A stretch of DNA of 64,000 bases. Source: Hofstenia miamia (Eukaryota; Xenacoelomorpha; Acoela). Positions 10,883 through 21,444 of the stretch are shown here, piece after piece (position 1 is the first letter of the stretch; each line of letters begins with the position of its first letter). The stretch spans positions 1,375,474-1,439,473 of the forward strand of contig SCFE01000058.1 of NCBI GenBank assembly GCA_004352715.1. Reading direction: 5' to 3'. Made by a program: the position numbers and the translations under genes. Under the pieces are notes generated by a model. It was not told where the DNA came from. It was given only the letters and a program-made list of their open reading frames with translations, and made no database searches.

Positions 10883-11449
10883 TTACAAAAAAAGAGAGTC
10901 ATAATAATTAGACAAGCTTTCAAATAATTCTGCATTAAAGGAACTATCCTTAGCAATTGAATTTTTGTAATGGTTATCAACAAGAGTGTAAAAACCATTT
11001 GTGTACAATTTGTTGTTTATTTCTTTGAAACATTGTAATAAGAATGTGAAATATATATTGCTGATATGTTATGATGACAACCATCAGTGAAAGGATTTGC
11101 AATTTTATTCTGTGTCTTTTCTGTTAGCTATTTTTTATATGTGGTTCCACCAACTCTGTATTCATTAGTTTTTTTAGAAATTCTTCAGGAAATATTTCAG
11201 AAACATAACCTACTTGAATTAATATTCTTTTCATTATCTTAATTAGGTTTTGTAATTTTTCTTGATGAAAATTTGGAGTACATATAGCTTATCATAATAT
11301 ATAAGAGGTCTTAAAATCATATCAATTAATAAATTAGTTTTTCCACATTGTGACTTTCCACATATAAGCATTCTAAAGTCTTCTGATAAGAAATCTACAG
11401 GTTATTTGTCATTTTTCACTTTTGGAGTATCATAATTAATAATCTTCAC
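10883..11449 (-). pseudogene. Polinton packaging ATPase (FtsK/HerA type), broken
   Basis: A Walker A motif GKSQCGKT lies in RMLICGKSQCGKTNLLIDMI, followed by ILRPLIYYDKLYV. A later beta strand and sensor-like ISAIYISHSYYN segment and a C-terminal NAELFESLSNYYDSLFL end at a stop at 10,883. About 190 codons, close to the short ATPases of Polintons and virophages. The family pumps DNA into capsids. A stop falls 14 codons after the putative beginning and more follow. The start is unclear: the frame can be followed back to GTG at 11,449, just after TTATATAG. Confidence 0.7.
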
Positions 11450-11557
11450 TATATAAGGAAAAAAGAAAATCTTTTTTTCCACTGGAAAGTTCCTTTCCCT
11501 TAAATAAGAGTAAAATAAATTTCACAATAGAGAACAAAGTTTCTTAAGAAAATCTTT
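11448..11557. promoter_or_regulatory. Repeated start-region block between ATPase and PLA2-like genes (P1)
   Basis: It lies between divergent genes and is similar to 9311-9432: TATATAAGGAAAAAAGAAAA, a T run, GAAAGTTCCTTT, then TTTCACAA. It could serve the ATPase on the minus strand. The plus-strand gene has its own TTTTATAAAG directly before its ATG at 11,579. Confidence 0.5.
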
Positions 11558-11578
11558 TTCCCTTCTTATTTTATAAAG

Positions 11579-12131
11579 ATGCCAATAAATTTAACTTACT
11601 GTGTTAAAGAAAAGAAACTAACAGGTTCTATTCCAGTTTCTTGACAAATACTTACAAAAAAATGTAGAAGAAATATGCTGAAATCAAATTGTAGCAATTG
11701 TGGAAGTAAAAAGACACAATTTGTAAGGAGTAAAGTTGGTACAAACAGAAGCAATGCTTCCTATAGGGCTGTGGTTGGTGGAGCTCTTCATATTCATAAA
11801 GCAATTGGTTATCTTCTAAAACCAAATGGAGGTTTCACACTTCCAAATCATAAATATACTGAACCATATAATCCTTTGCAATAACAATTAGAAAACAATG
11901 TACAACTGTTTATTCAAATTGATGCTATTCTAGAGAACATGATATATGTTATAACAAAGCTCAAAATGGAGAGCTTGGCTCTCCAACAAGTATATCTAGC
12001 CATGATAAACAAATGTTGAAGAATTCAAGAAATGTTAAACCTAAAAATTTTTGTGAAAGACTTGACAAGATACTAGTTTCAAGTGTTATTAATGTAAGAC
12101 ATATGTTGGATTTGGGGCAGGATTTTCCAAA
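11579..12131 (+). pseudogene. Polinton zinc-ribbon / PLA2-like protein, broken
   Basis: It begins MPINLTYCVKEKKLTG. An N-terminal zinc-ribbon-like half has YCVK...NCGSKKTQFV (DUF5679-like). It is followed by a Gly-rich hydrophobic stretch and a phospholipase-A2-like core (LPNHKYTxPYNPLQ). The catalytic REHDICYNKA part sits after a frame break here. Proteins of this type are common in arthropod Polintons and resemble the PLA2 domain of parvovirus capsids, which helps particles leave endosomes. In this copy an early TGA, a TAA after NPLQ and small indels break the gene. Glu replaces the Gly before Pro in the calcium-loop-like YTGP. P2 preserves a longer open stretch. Confidence 0.65.
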
Positions 12132-13062
12132 ATGAATAAAAAAAACTTGAATTTAAAAGAGAAGGCTCTTCTTCTACATTTAACAAACTTAAACTCAACC
12201 TTAGCTAATGAACTTCATAAGCATCTTAGAAAACAATTTCAAGAGAATCATGTAATTGTAACACAGATAAATGAAATTTGGTGTGCTGATTTGTAGATAT
12301 TGAAAAATTTGAGTAAGGATTATAAAAATTTATAGATTATTATAGATACATTTTCAAAGCATGAATTGATTATTCCTTTAAGAGATAAGACTGGACCTAC
12401 TGTTAGAGATGTATTACAAACAGTTCTTACAAGTCAGAGAATTCCTAAATTTCAATGGGTTGATAAAGGAAAAGAGTTTTAAGATAATGTTCAAGAACTA
12501 TGTGACAAATATGGTATAAAAATGTACTCAACAGAAAATCTTGAAAAAAAATCAAATGTTGAAAGATTTAATAGGACAATCAAAAACAAAATGTGGAAAG
12601 AATTCACAAAACAAAATCATACACAATATTTAAATTACTTCCTCAAATTTTTAATGAATGGAACAATACAAAACATAGCTCCAATTTATGCATCAAAAAG
12701 GAAAAATGAAGATGAAGTTTACAACAATCTGTACAATGACAGTAACCATATTAGTACCCTTAAAGCAAAATTTAAAGTATAATTTAAGTATACTTAAAAG
12801 GAAAGTTTTTGATAAAGGTTATGCACCAATCTGGACCAAGGAGTATTTATTATTGATAAATTAACAAGACCCTATAGCATACAAATTGAAGGTTTTTACT
12901 AATGAAGAAATACAAGGATAATTTTATGAATATGAATTACAAAAAACTGATCAGGATATTTTTAGAATTGAAAAAGTGTTAAGAAAAAAGAATGGAATGA
13001 TAATTGTTAAGTGGTCAGGATATCCTGATAAATTTAGTAGTTGGCTTAATATTCCTTCATAA
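12132..13062 (+). pseudogene. Polinton integrase with chromodomain, broken
   Basis: The rve-fold catalytic triad can be followed: Asp in NEIWCADL, Asp in VDKGKEF, and Glu in KKSNVERFNRTIKNKMW. An N-terminal basic helix precedes it. A degraded SH3-like part follows, then a chromodomain (IVKWSGYPDKFSSWLNIPS) ending at 13,062. The family inserts the element into chromosomes, and chromodomain ends can steer targeting to modified histones. Stops at WCADL*, NL*IID and EF*DN, and frame changes around 12,800-12,950, show this copy is dead although all three triad residues remain. Confidence 0.85.
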
Positions 13063-13326
13063 TTGTTTTGATAACATTTTGTTTTTTTATTTAAATATTC
13101 TTAAAAGCTGTTGTTTGATGCTGTTTATTATGACTTTCAGTTAAGTGATAGCACTTTCCTTTCCTGATAGTGTTTTATTTGAATTTTATCATTCACTTTT
13201 TTGCAAATGTTTTATTTTCTTGTTTCTGGGGCGTAGCCAAGGGGTGCCAGGGGGTGCAAAGCATTTCTGGCAATGCCAGTGTCTTGTTCTTCCCTTTTTC
13301 TAATTTCTTCTTTTTCTATTTCACAT
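13063..13326. other. Intergenic stretch with a GC-rich patch
   Basis: An open 60-codon frame here is low-complexity Phe-rich and is not credited. A GC-rich patch around 13,228-13,285 (GGGGCGTAGCCAAGGGGTG and a GGCA...TGCC pair) stands out from the AT-rich element. P2 has it unchanged at 26,868-26,925. Confidence 0.4.
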
Positions 13327-13726
13327 TTATACATTATTGGCTTTTGTTTTGAAGTTATTGCATTGTACATTTAAAAGATTCTCTTGATATTTATTTGCAA
13401 AATCCTTGACGTATCTTTTTTCAATCACTTCCAGCATCTTTTTATCTTTTGATGGAGCATCAATAATCAAAGAGATTTTTGGTTTACTTTTAGGGGGTTC
13501 CCTGAACTGTGTTCAGTTTTGTATAATATTTATTTACTTGACTATCTTTTGATCTTAAATGCAAAGTAAGCTTTGTTTCTAGACTATTGCAATTTGATCC
13601 AATATAAATTTTATTTGAATTTTCAAATTCTACTTTATATATCTTTCCTTCTTTATAGTCACTATTAAACTTAGCATTACATAATTAAAAATTAGCCATT
13701 AGATGATTTTTAAATTCTTTATGCAT
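13327..13726 (-). pseudogene. GIY-YIG endonuclease, broken
   Basis: About 133 codons from an ATG at 13,726 (MHKEFKNHLMANF) to a stop at 13,327. Its core GKIYKVEFENSNKIYIGSNC contains the IY and YIG strands of the GIY-YIG fold, followed by a helix with SLETKLTLHLRS. The C-terminal part reads SLIIDAPSKDKKMLEVIEK and ends ENLLN, a pattern seen in small GIY-YIG proteins of cnidarians and arthropods. One stop falls before the core and a frame change falls after it. Such nucleases occur in some virophages and are not part of the usual Polinton set. The exact role here is unknown. A TTTATATAG lies about 30 bases upstream. Confidence 0.65.
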
Positions 13727-13793
13727 ATGTAAATATATTCAAATTTTGTTGTTCTATATAAAGCAGTATATACTTATTTTTTATCCATCACAA

Positions 13794-14641
13794 TTACATC
13801 ATATATATATTATAAGGTTCAATGATGTCACATCCTTGAAATTTATAAACTGTTAGATGAAATGAGGGAATAAAATTTTTTCTGAAATCATCAATTGTAA
13901 ATTTTAAGTCATTATTTAATTTAATGTATTCATTGTGTATTTCTTCCATTTTAAATTCCATGGTATTAAATATCTATTGCTCTTTCATATTATTGGTAGC
14001 CATTACAGGTATACCTTCAATGCCATTATTATATTTGAATTTTACTTCTAAAGAAAGTTTGTCATCAAGGGGCAATGAAGTCTTTATATTGTAAATTCTT
14101 TACAGCATTCTTTTGTAACTAGTTTTCTTGTTTTGTTTAGAAAACATATATTTCAAATTTACCTTCAATTTTGCTTGTTTGTAGTAATGATGTTAACATA
14201 TTGTAAGTTTTCTTATCATACCTACCAGTTTCTTCTTTGTAATTCAATATTTTTTATTTGAGCACATTTGCTTAATTGGGAGTGATATCAAGTAATTATC
14301 CTTAATTGAAGAATGGCTTTCTACAGGTGAACATTGATATGGATCACCAAACATGTTAACAATATATCCATATTAAAGAAAGCCTTGATCAATTTTTGAT
14401 ATCCATTTATTTGGCACCATAGAGAATTCATCTATAAATATCTCCTTGTTCTTTAAATCTTCCAATTTGTTATAGTTATATTCAGAAAAATAACTATCAA
14501 ATGTATAGCCAATTTTATTAACACTATTTAATCTTCTTCTTTTGTTTTCAATTTTTACTGTTATTTGCAAGTTCACATAACTTTGTAGTCTTACCTAATC
14601 CCAGTGGTCCTACATAAATTTTTATTCCCAACTTCACAAAT
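13794..14641 (-). pseudogene. Superfamily-1 helicase domain continuous with the Polinton polymerase
   Basis: Walker A (VGPLGLGKTTKLCE) is at about 14,580-14,625. The DExx-type Walker B (IFIDEFSMVPNKW) is at about 14,405-14,445. A C-terminal motif (SFHLTVYKFQGCDIIEP) is typical of the UvrD/Pif1-like end of SF1 helicases. The stop is at 13,794. It follows the polymerase end without an intergenic gap or new start. The polymerase frame (ENLDIES) leads into the helicase through a few degraded codons, so the two were probably one polypeptide. Stops and frame changes are frequent. P2 has Gly in place of the Walker B Glu. Confidence 0.65.
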
Positions 14642-16393
14642 TTATGATTCTATGTCTAAGTTTTCTCTATAATGCCTTTCAAAATATGTTATGTCATCTT
14701 TATACATAAGTGGTTTGCCAATGTATGAGGAATTAAATGTAATAACTTTCCTGTATTCATATATGCTTTTAGGATTTGTAATATATATTCCACCTGTATT
14801 TATTGCATATAATTGTGAACCCACTGTACATGCTTCATCTATCAATTTCAAGCTTTGTAAAATTGAACTAGATATAACAAAATGATTTATAGAGTTGTTG
14901 TCCTGAAATATTTGTTCCCATGTTTGCTCCTTTATTGTATATATTGTCTAATTTGTGAATAATTATATTCTTTTTTGAAATCATTGACTCAGTCCAACAA
15001 TTCATTGCAGTTTCATATTCAGCACATGTAAAGTCATAGTTAGTCTTATTGTACTTTCTATCTAATTCTCCAATAAAACTATTAGCTAAAGTTTTAGCTC
15101 CTCTTTCTGGAAAAGCATCAAAAATGTATTTTTTAAAATACTAGAAAGTTTCTGGTTTTAGACACTTTTTGCCTAATAATTTATATTTAATTTTTCCATT
15201 TTCCATTTATTTATTTAATATTTTATTAAGGTGTATGAATAGAAACCAGCTTCTATTTATATGGAACTACCTATATTTAAAGCATGACAAAAATCTATTT
15301 CATCAATATGGAATTCTCATTTATATATATATATCAAAATTTAATTTATCAATTTCTAAGAATTAGTAATTTTATCATGTATAGTATAGACTTGAATTAG
15401 ATACTCATGTTTTTGAAGTGCAGAGGAATAGCACTTACATATATCCATATAAACTACTGAATTATATAAAGACTCTCTGAATTCATGTGAACACCATTGT
15501 AGTGCATTAGGGTAAAATTCATTTAATATCTGTTTTGTTATATCATAATATTGTGATTCTGGAATGTACCCATTTTTATTATTAGCAGGGCTTGTATAAG
15601 ATTGATTTGACCAAAGGAAATTATAGGTTTTGTAAATTTCAGATAATTCATTACATATTAGTCTTTGCTCATAATATGATTCATTTAAAATTACCATATT
15701 TGAATTCTGGTCCAAAAATCCGTCTAAAATTCCTCTGTTATTCCAATGGATATAATCTATGTAGTAACAAAAATTTTCTGTATAGAAATGCAGAGCTTCC
15801 ACAATACTTACACATTCAGGTAATACAATAACAAAATTTTTTGTTTAAAGTGCTTAATATCTTCCAACTGACTTAATTTTATAATTTTCTCATGCCTATT
15901 TGACTGTTTTAAGACTTTCATATATTTTAAAAGGTTAACAGTACCCCTTGCTTAGCTTTTGATGCAGTCAATTTTAAATCCTTGTCTAATATTAGAAACA
16001 AATGATTATCTTTCACAATATACATATACACTAATGTTATATCTGACAAATTATTTTATATGATATAAACTTTCTATACATTGGATCAAAAGCATGAATA
16101 CTAACATTTTAATGACAAGCTTTAAGCCAGTTTACAAATTCATTTGAAGATATCATTAGACCATTTAATACAAATTTATAGTTCAGTTCTTAAAATATCT
16201 TTAGTGTATCTCTCTTAAAACCCTGTTTATCTTTTATCTAAAACACATTCATTATTTTCATTGTTTTCAATGTCTGAATTATCAAAGATTGAAATTAATA
16301 ACTGTTTTCCCATTTTATCATCACAAATATCTTTTCTTGTGAAAGTAATAACATGAAAACCAAGTTTGTTAATTGTTTCAAATAAAGAACATT
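14642..16393 (-). pseudogene. Polinton family-B DNA polymerase, broken
   Basis: The putative start is an ATG at about 16,390 after TTATAGAA, exactly at the inner edge of the right TIR. The N-terminal part (ICDDKMGKQLLISIFDN and NHLFLILDKDLKLTASKAKQG) is badly broken. The palm follows. Motif A is YMDICKCYSSAL, near 15,421-15,455. Motif C is expected as Asn-Thr-Asp-Gly but reads YAINTGGIYITN near 14,785-14,815, so the metal-binding Asp is Gly. Polinton polymerases are protein-primed and copy the element from its terminal repeats. P2 shares the motif C change, so it predates the two copies or they are one locus. Confidence 0.8.
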
Positions 16394-18893
16394 TCTATAA
16401 GTGACATTCTAGATAAATTCAAGCAGGAAATATGTTTGATTGGTCCTGGAGAAAGATGTTTAAAAAGCTTATTTGAATATGTATTTGGAAGTAACCAATG
16501 TTGTGATGTACATTCAATTCTCTATGACAGTTACAGGTGATTTTTCAATGGATATGGATTGAGTCACAAATATTACTGCTATCAAAAATACTTGATATTT
16601 CTTAAAAAAGAGTCCTTTATTAAGACATATTACAAAGTTTATGTTTTGAATAAAAAATATAATTTGAAACTACAGTTACAATTTCATTAAAAAATGAACA
16701 ATATGATGTGATGGGATCATAATGGGACCAGTAATCTTTTGAAAACAACAAAAATGTAAAATATCTCATTAAATATTGCATTAATCACTCTGAAACCCTT
16801 TCCAATTGCTTTTAAATAAAAAATTATGTATAGTAACTTATTTTCAAGTTAATAGGTTAAAGAGTTTTCATAGAAATTGATAATTTTACTCATTTAGAGT
16901 AGTGGTGAGATGAGGGATGCTTTAGCAAAATTGAGTGATGAATGACAGAGTTTGATTGGGTGCTAGTGAACATTAAAAAGTTTCAATTCACAAAGTTGGA
17001 ATAAAGATTTGAATTTCAACACTGAAAATTGCTGCTTTTGAATACAATTTTTTAAAGTTTGATAAATGTGTTTGTTGCACTGCTCCCACTATTTCTTTTG
17101 CATATTAATTACTTTTTAATATATTAATCTAATTGCTTACTATTTTGGCTATAATAACACTAATAATTTACTTAAAAAGTAAATATCACGCAAAATAACT
17201 ACCAAAAAATGCTTAAAGTTAAACTCTTTAAATTTATACTTAAGGTGGTATCCTTTTAATATATGGTGTAATAGCTCCATGACAGCCCTAGCCATCATAG
17301 TAACATATTAGCTTCTGCAATATAAATTGTACTACACTACTGAATAATTCTCAAAATATATATATTTGAGTATGCTAGCATTTTGTACTGCATTTTCATT
17401 GCAACTTCCCATAAAACAAATTTTAAGCCTCTATTTTCATGTGGTATAACCCAAATGTCTTTTCTTCCTAAAAACTTGAAATTTTAGCTACAGAACCTTG
17501 TTATAAGTAGAAAATTTTAGGAAGAACTATGTAGACTTCATTTGAACATTTTTAATCAATTGAAGTCCATCTATGCAAATTCATGCCTTCTTTGCAAAAT
17601 TAAGCAGAAGCATACCTAAGATTTAATGATAATTATAATGTTATAAACAAAAATCAATTGAATGCTTTTAGATTGCTAAGCTCTTGCATTCATCAGAAAA
17701 AAAACAAGATCTTTTGATATCTTATCTTGGACTAAGCAGGATGAGTTCAACTGACTAATTTTAACATGAATAAACTATGAATCATTAAAAATTAAGCTGA
17801 ACTTTCTGTAGTGAATCATTCCAAATATCTAGAAGTGTTTAGCAACATCTCTTAACCTCATTTTTTGCATCCACCTCTAAAATTTCACATAATAAAACAA
17901 AGTACTATACATACGAGGATTTTAGTTGTTTCTACTGTGAAAAATAGAAATTCCTCAGATTTGGAACAAAAATTGCTACAATGAGCAAAAGAAGTATGAC
18001 AATTTTGAGAAATAATTCTTTTTGTGGCCCTTTCAGTTTTCAGTATACATATACTCATGAAGCATGTTTTTCACTAGTGTTTGTCATGTGAATGCACAAA
18101 CACATACTTGAACAGAAACAGATGCAGAAAGATTTGTCAAAACTAATAGATATGCATGTCAATATTGTATATATTAATAACAAAATATGTCCAACTTAAT
18201 GACAATCATGTCTTTTCAAATCAATATTTTTAAATTATGTATCCCACCATGCATGTCTATTTCTCATTTATTAATTAGTTTTACAGCCATATTTATCTGA
18301 CTAACAATTTAATAGTCCAATTAAGAAATTAAAAAATGTTATGGTTGCCAAATCCCAAATACTGGCTCTCAACTACCATACTTCTATGACAAATGGAATT
18401 TGCACAGAGTAAATGTAACTCAAAGTGCTATTTACAAATTACTAAGATATATTTAAAAATATACCAGATATAATGTCAACAAGTGTCACTATGGTCAACC
18501 ACAATGGACAAAAAATGCTAGATTAATGTATAAAGAACTGGCTCATTATAGGGCTGAGATCAAATATGAGATGCAGCCAGCAGATAATTATCTTAACAAA
18601 AAATCACCAAAGCACACATTGAAACCTGCAAGTTATTTTTAAATGCCACAATGAAATCATTGAAAATCTTTTGATTTCAAATTTTGCCATGGCTGCTCTC
18701 CAGCTTTGGCTGTGGAAACCCTGGCAAAGGTAATACTAAGTGCCAAATCTATATTTTGAGTCATAATAATGCAAAAAGCTGTTTGTTGCATACTCTAGGA
18801 TCATCACTATGCCTGCACAATACTATATGCTGAAAACAACCATATATCCAAAATATTTAATAGTGAAAGCAATTTTTATATGCACCTGAGAAT
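16389..18893. repeat. P1 right terminal inverted repeat
   Basis: The inverted copy of the left arm, about 2.5 kb, is unusually long for a Polinton. Relative to the left piece 3501-3968 it carries about 120 extra bases near 18,645-18,757. It lacks a 20-base stretch near 18,530. The last matching bases are GCACCTGAGA at 18,884-18,893. Confidence 0.85.
18325..18642 (+). pseudogene. Open stretch inside the outer Polinton TIR (reads outward)
   Basis: A frame of about 105 codons begins after an AAG acceptor-like site. It encodes a KCYGCQIPNTGSQLPYFYDK block, then a basic, Tyr-rich segment (LLRYI, YNVNKCHYGQPQWTK), and stops at 18,640. The left arm carries the same protein at 3746-3966 on the minus strand. 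There a codon is Tyr where the right arm has TAA. Keeping one frame in two arms suggests real coding in the past. No family is recognised. Confidence 0.35.
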
Positions 18894-18897
18894 GCAA

Positions 18898-18990
18898 CAT
18901 CCCAAGGTAGGTGAAGCATTAATGATCAAGCAAAAGGCCAAGGAGAGGGGGTGTACAGACATGAAAATTTACTGGGGCCATGAGGTCTAA
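18898..18990 (+). pseudogene. Penelope-like tail fragment next to the Polinton edge
   Basis: The frame reads HPKVGEALMIKQKAKERG and on to a stop at 18,988. It closely resembles the stretch at 1427 (HPKIDEALIIKQ) in DNA and protein. The fragment starts five bases after the last base of the Polinton right arm, so the Polinton may have inserted into an older Penelope-like copy. Confidence 0.35.
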
Positions 18991-19438
18991 ATGGACTCTC
19001 ATGCACTAATAAATAGCAAATAAGCCAAGGAATATATGGAAGGTATTTTATCTAGATTTATATATATCATTGAAGGTTGAAGCTTTGGTTTAAAAAGTTG
19101 AATCCAATGTAACGTTTGAACTGTTTCCATAGGTACACACTTCAAGCAATATTTTCAAATGCAGCCTCAGTTGAATGATTGCTTTTTAAACTAATGTTTA
19201 TTGAAACTACTACAGCATAGAAACAAAACTTTCTTGAAAGATATAATTTGATTAAGTCATCAGACCTTTTTCTAATAGAAAAACTGGAAAATCACCTGCT
19301 CTTTCCAACAAAAGATATAATTTTTTCCTTTGGCACTTCCTTTTGCACAAAAATTATGTTTTTTGGGGGGCGTACATGCACATGCATGTGTAAAAAGCTG
19401 TTGATTCATACTATTGAAGTAAAAAAGTTTCAAATATA
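18991..19438. other. Inter-element stretch
   Basis: I see no supported gene here. It runs into a (TA)n tract (19,439-19,533) and a gap of 1000 Ns (19,534-20,533). Confidence 0.5.
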
Positions 19439-20533
19439 TATATATATATATATACATATATATACATATATATATATATTTATATCTATATATATATACA
19501 TATATATATCTATATGTATATACCGGTATATATNNNNNNNNNNNNNNNNNNNNNNNNNNNNNNNNNNNNNNNNNNNNNNNNNNNNNNNNNNNNNNNNNNN
19601 NNNNNNNNNNNNNNNNNNNNNNNNNNNNNNNNNNNNNNNNNNNNNNNNNNNNNNNNNNNNNNNNNNNNNNNNNNNNNNNNNNNNNNNNNNNNNNNNNNNN
19701 NNNNNNNNNNNNNNNNNNNNNNNNNNNNNNNNNNNNNNNNNNNNNNNNNNNNNNNNNNNNNNNNNNNNNNNNNNNNNNNNNNNNNNNNNNNNNNNNNNNN
19801 NNNNNNNNNNNNNNNNNNNNNNNNNNNNNNNNNNNNNNNNNNNNNNNNNNNNNNNNNNNNNNNNNNNNNNNNNNNNNNNNNNNNNNNNNNNNNNNNNNNN
19901 NNNNNNNNNNNNNNNNNNNNNNNNNNNNNNNNNNNNNNNNNNNNNNNNNNNNNNNNNNNNNNNNNNNNNNNNNNNNNNNNNNNNNNNNNNNNNNNNNNNN
20001 NNNNNNNNNNNNNNNNNNNNNNNNNNNNNNNNNNNNNNNNNNNNNNNNNNNNNNNNNNNNNNNNNNNNNNNNNNNNNNNNNNNNNNNNNNNNNNNNNNNN
20101 NNNNNNNNNNNNNNNNNNNNNNNNNNNNNNNNNNNNNNNNNNNNNNNNNNNNNNNNNNNNNNNNNNNNNNNNNNNNNNNNNNNNNNNNNNNNNNNNNNNN
20201 NNNNNNNNNNNNNNNNNNNNNNNNNNNNNNNNNNNNNNNNNNNNNNNNNNNNNNNNNNNNNNNNNNNNNNNNNNNNNNNNNNNNNNNNNNNNNNNNNNNN
20301 NNNNNNNNNNNNNNNNNNNNNNNNNNNNNNNNNNNNNNNNNNNNNNNNNNNNNNNNNNNNNNNNNNNNNNNNNNNNNNNNNNNNNNNNNNNNNNNNNNNN
20401 NNNNNNNNNNNNNNNNNNNNNNNNNNNNNNNNNNNNNNNNNNNNNNNNNNNNNNNNNNNNNNNNNNNNNNNNNNNNNNNNNNNNNNNNNNNNNNNNNNNN
20501 NNNNNNNNNNNNNNNNNNNNNNNNNNNNNNNNN

Positions 20534-21444
20534 ACCACCTTAAGTATAAATTTAAAGAGTTTAACTTTAAGCATTTTTTGGTAGTTATTTTGCATGATAT
20601 TTAATTTTTAAGTAAATTATTAGTGTTATTATAGCCAACATAGTAAGTAATTAGATTAATATATTAAAAAGTAATTAATATGCAAAAGAAATAGTGGGAG
20701 CAGTGCTTCTAACACACTTGTTAATAATTTAAAAATTGTATTCTGTCAGCAATTTTCAGTGTTGAAATTCAAATCTTTACACCAACTTTGTGAATCAAAC
20801 CTTTTAATGTTCACTAGCACCCAATCAAACTGTATAATTCATCACGTAAATTTTGATAAAGCATCCCCCTTCATCTCACCACTCCTCTAAATGAATAACA
20901 TTTGTTAAACATCATATAATAATACATATCCAATATAAAAATAGAAAATTATCAATTTCTATAAGAACCCTTTAACCTATTAACTTGAAAATAAGTTACT
21001 ATACATAATTTTTTATTTAAAAGCAATTGAAAAGGGTTTCAGAGTGATTAATGCAATATTTAATGAGATATTTAACATTTTTGTTGTTTTCAAAAGATTA
21101 CTGGTTGCATTATGATCCCATCACATCATATTGTTCATTTTTTAATGAAATTTGAACTGTAGTTTCAAATTATATTTTTTAATCAAAACATAAACTCTGT
21201 AATATGTCTTAATAAGAGACTCTTTTTTAAGAAATATCAAGTATTTTTAATAGCAGCAATATCTGTGACTCAATCCATATCCATTGAAAAATCACCTGTA
21301 ACTGTCATAGAGAATTGAATGTACATCACAACATTGGATACTTCCAAATACATATTCAAATAAGCTTTTTAAACATCTTTCTCCAGGACCAATCAAACAT
21401 ATTTCCTGCTTGAATTTATCTAGAATATCCCTTATAGAAATGTT
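20534..21444. repeat. P2 left terminal inverted repeat (inner part)
   Basis: It corresponds to P1 6869-7777 and is the inverted match of 30,030-30,890. The outer part is missing in the gap. Confidence 0.8.

Larger units (their letters stand above)
3501..18893. mobile_element. Polinton/Maverick DNA transposon, copy P1 (decayed)
   Basis: The element is bounded by inverted repeats of roughly 2.5 kb. The left arm is 3501-3968 plus 5437-7777 and the right arm is 16,389-18,893. Inside lie genes diagnostic of Polintons: a family-B DNA polymerase, an rve-type integrase with a chromodomain, a packaging-type ATPase, a zinc-ribbon/PLA2-like protein and a penton-like protein. Additional genes are a GIY-YIG nuclease and a superfamily-1 helicase. 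Polintons are self-synthesising transposons related to virophages. All genes carry stops or frameshifts. No major capsid protein or cysteine protease was found. Exact outer ends and the target-site duplication cannot be read because the left end falls at Ns. Confidence 0.88.

Noticed and set aside
13170-13352. 60-codon Phe-rich frame, also at 26,809-26,991
   Set aside because: Low-complexity frame between two genes. It is identical in both Polinton copies only because the DNA is; there is no start context and no family.
14691-15831. Plus-strand frames inside the polymerase region
   Set aside because: They are shadows of the minus-strand polymerase gene, which has the recognisable motifs.
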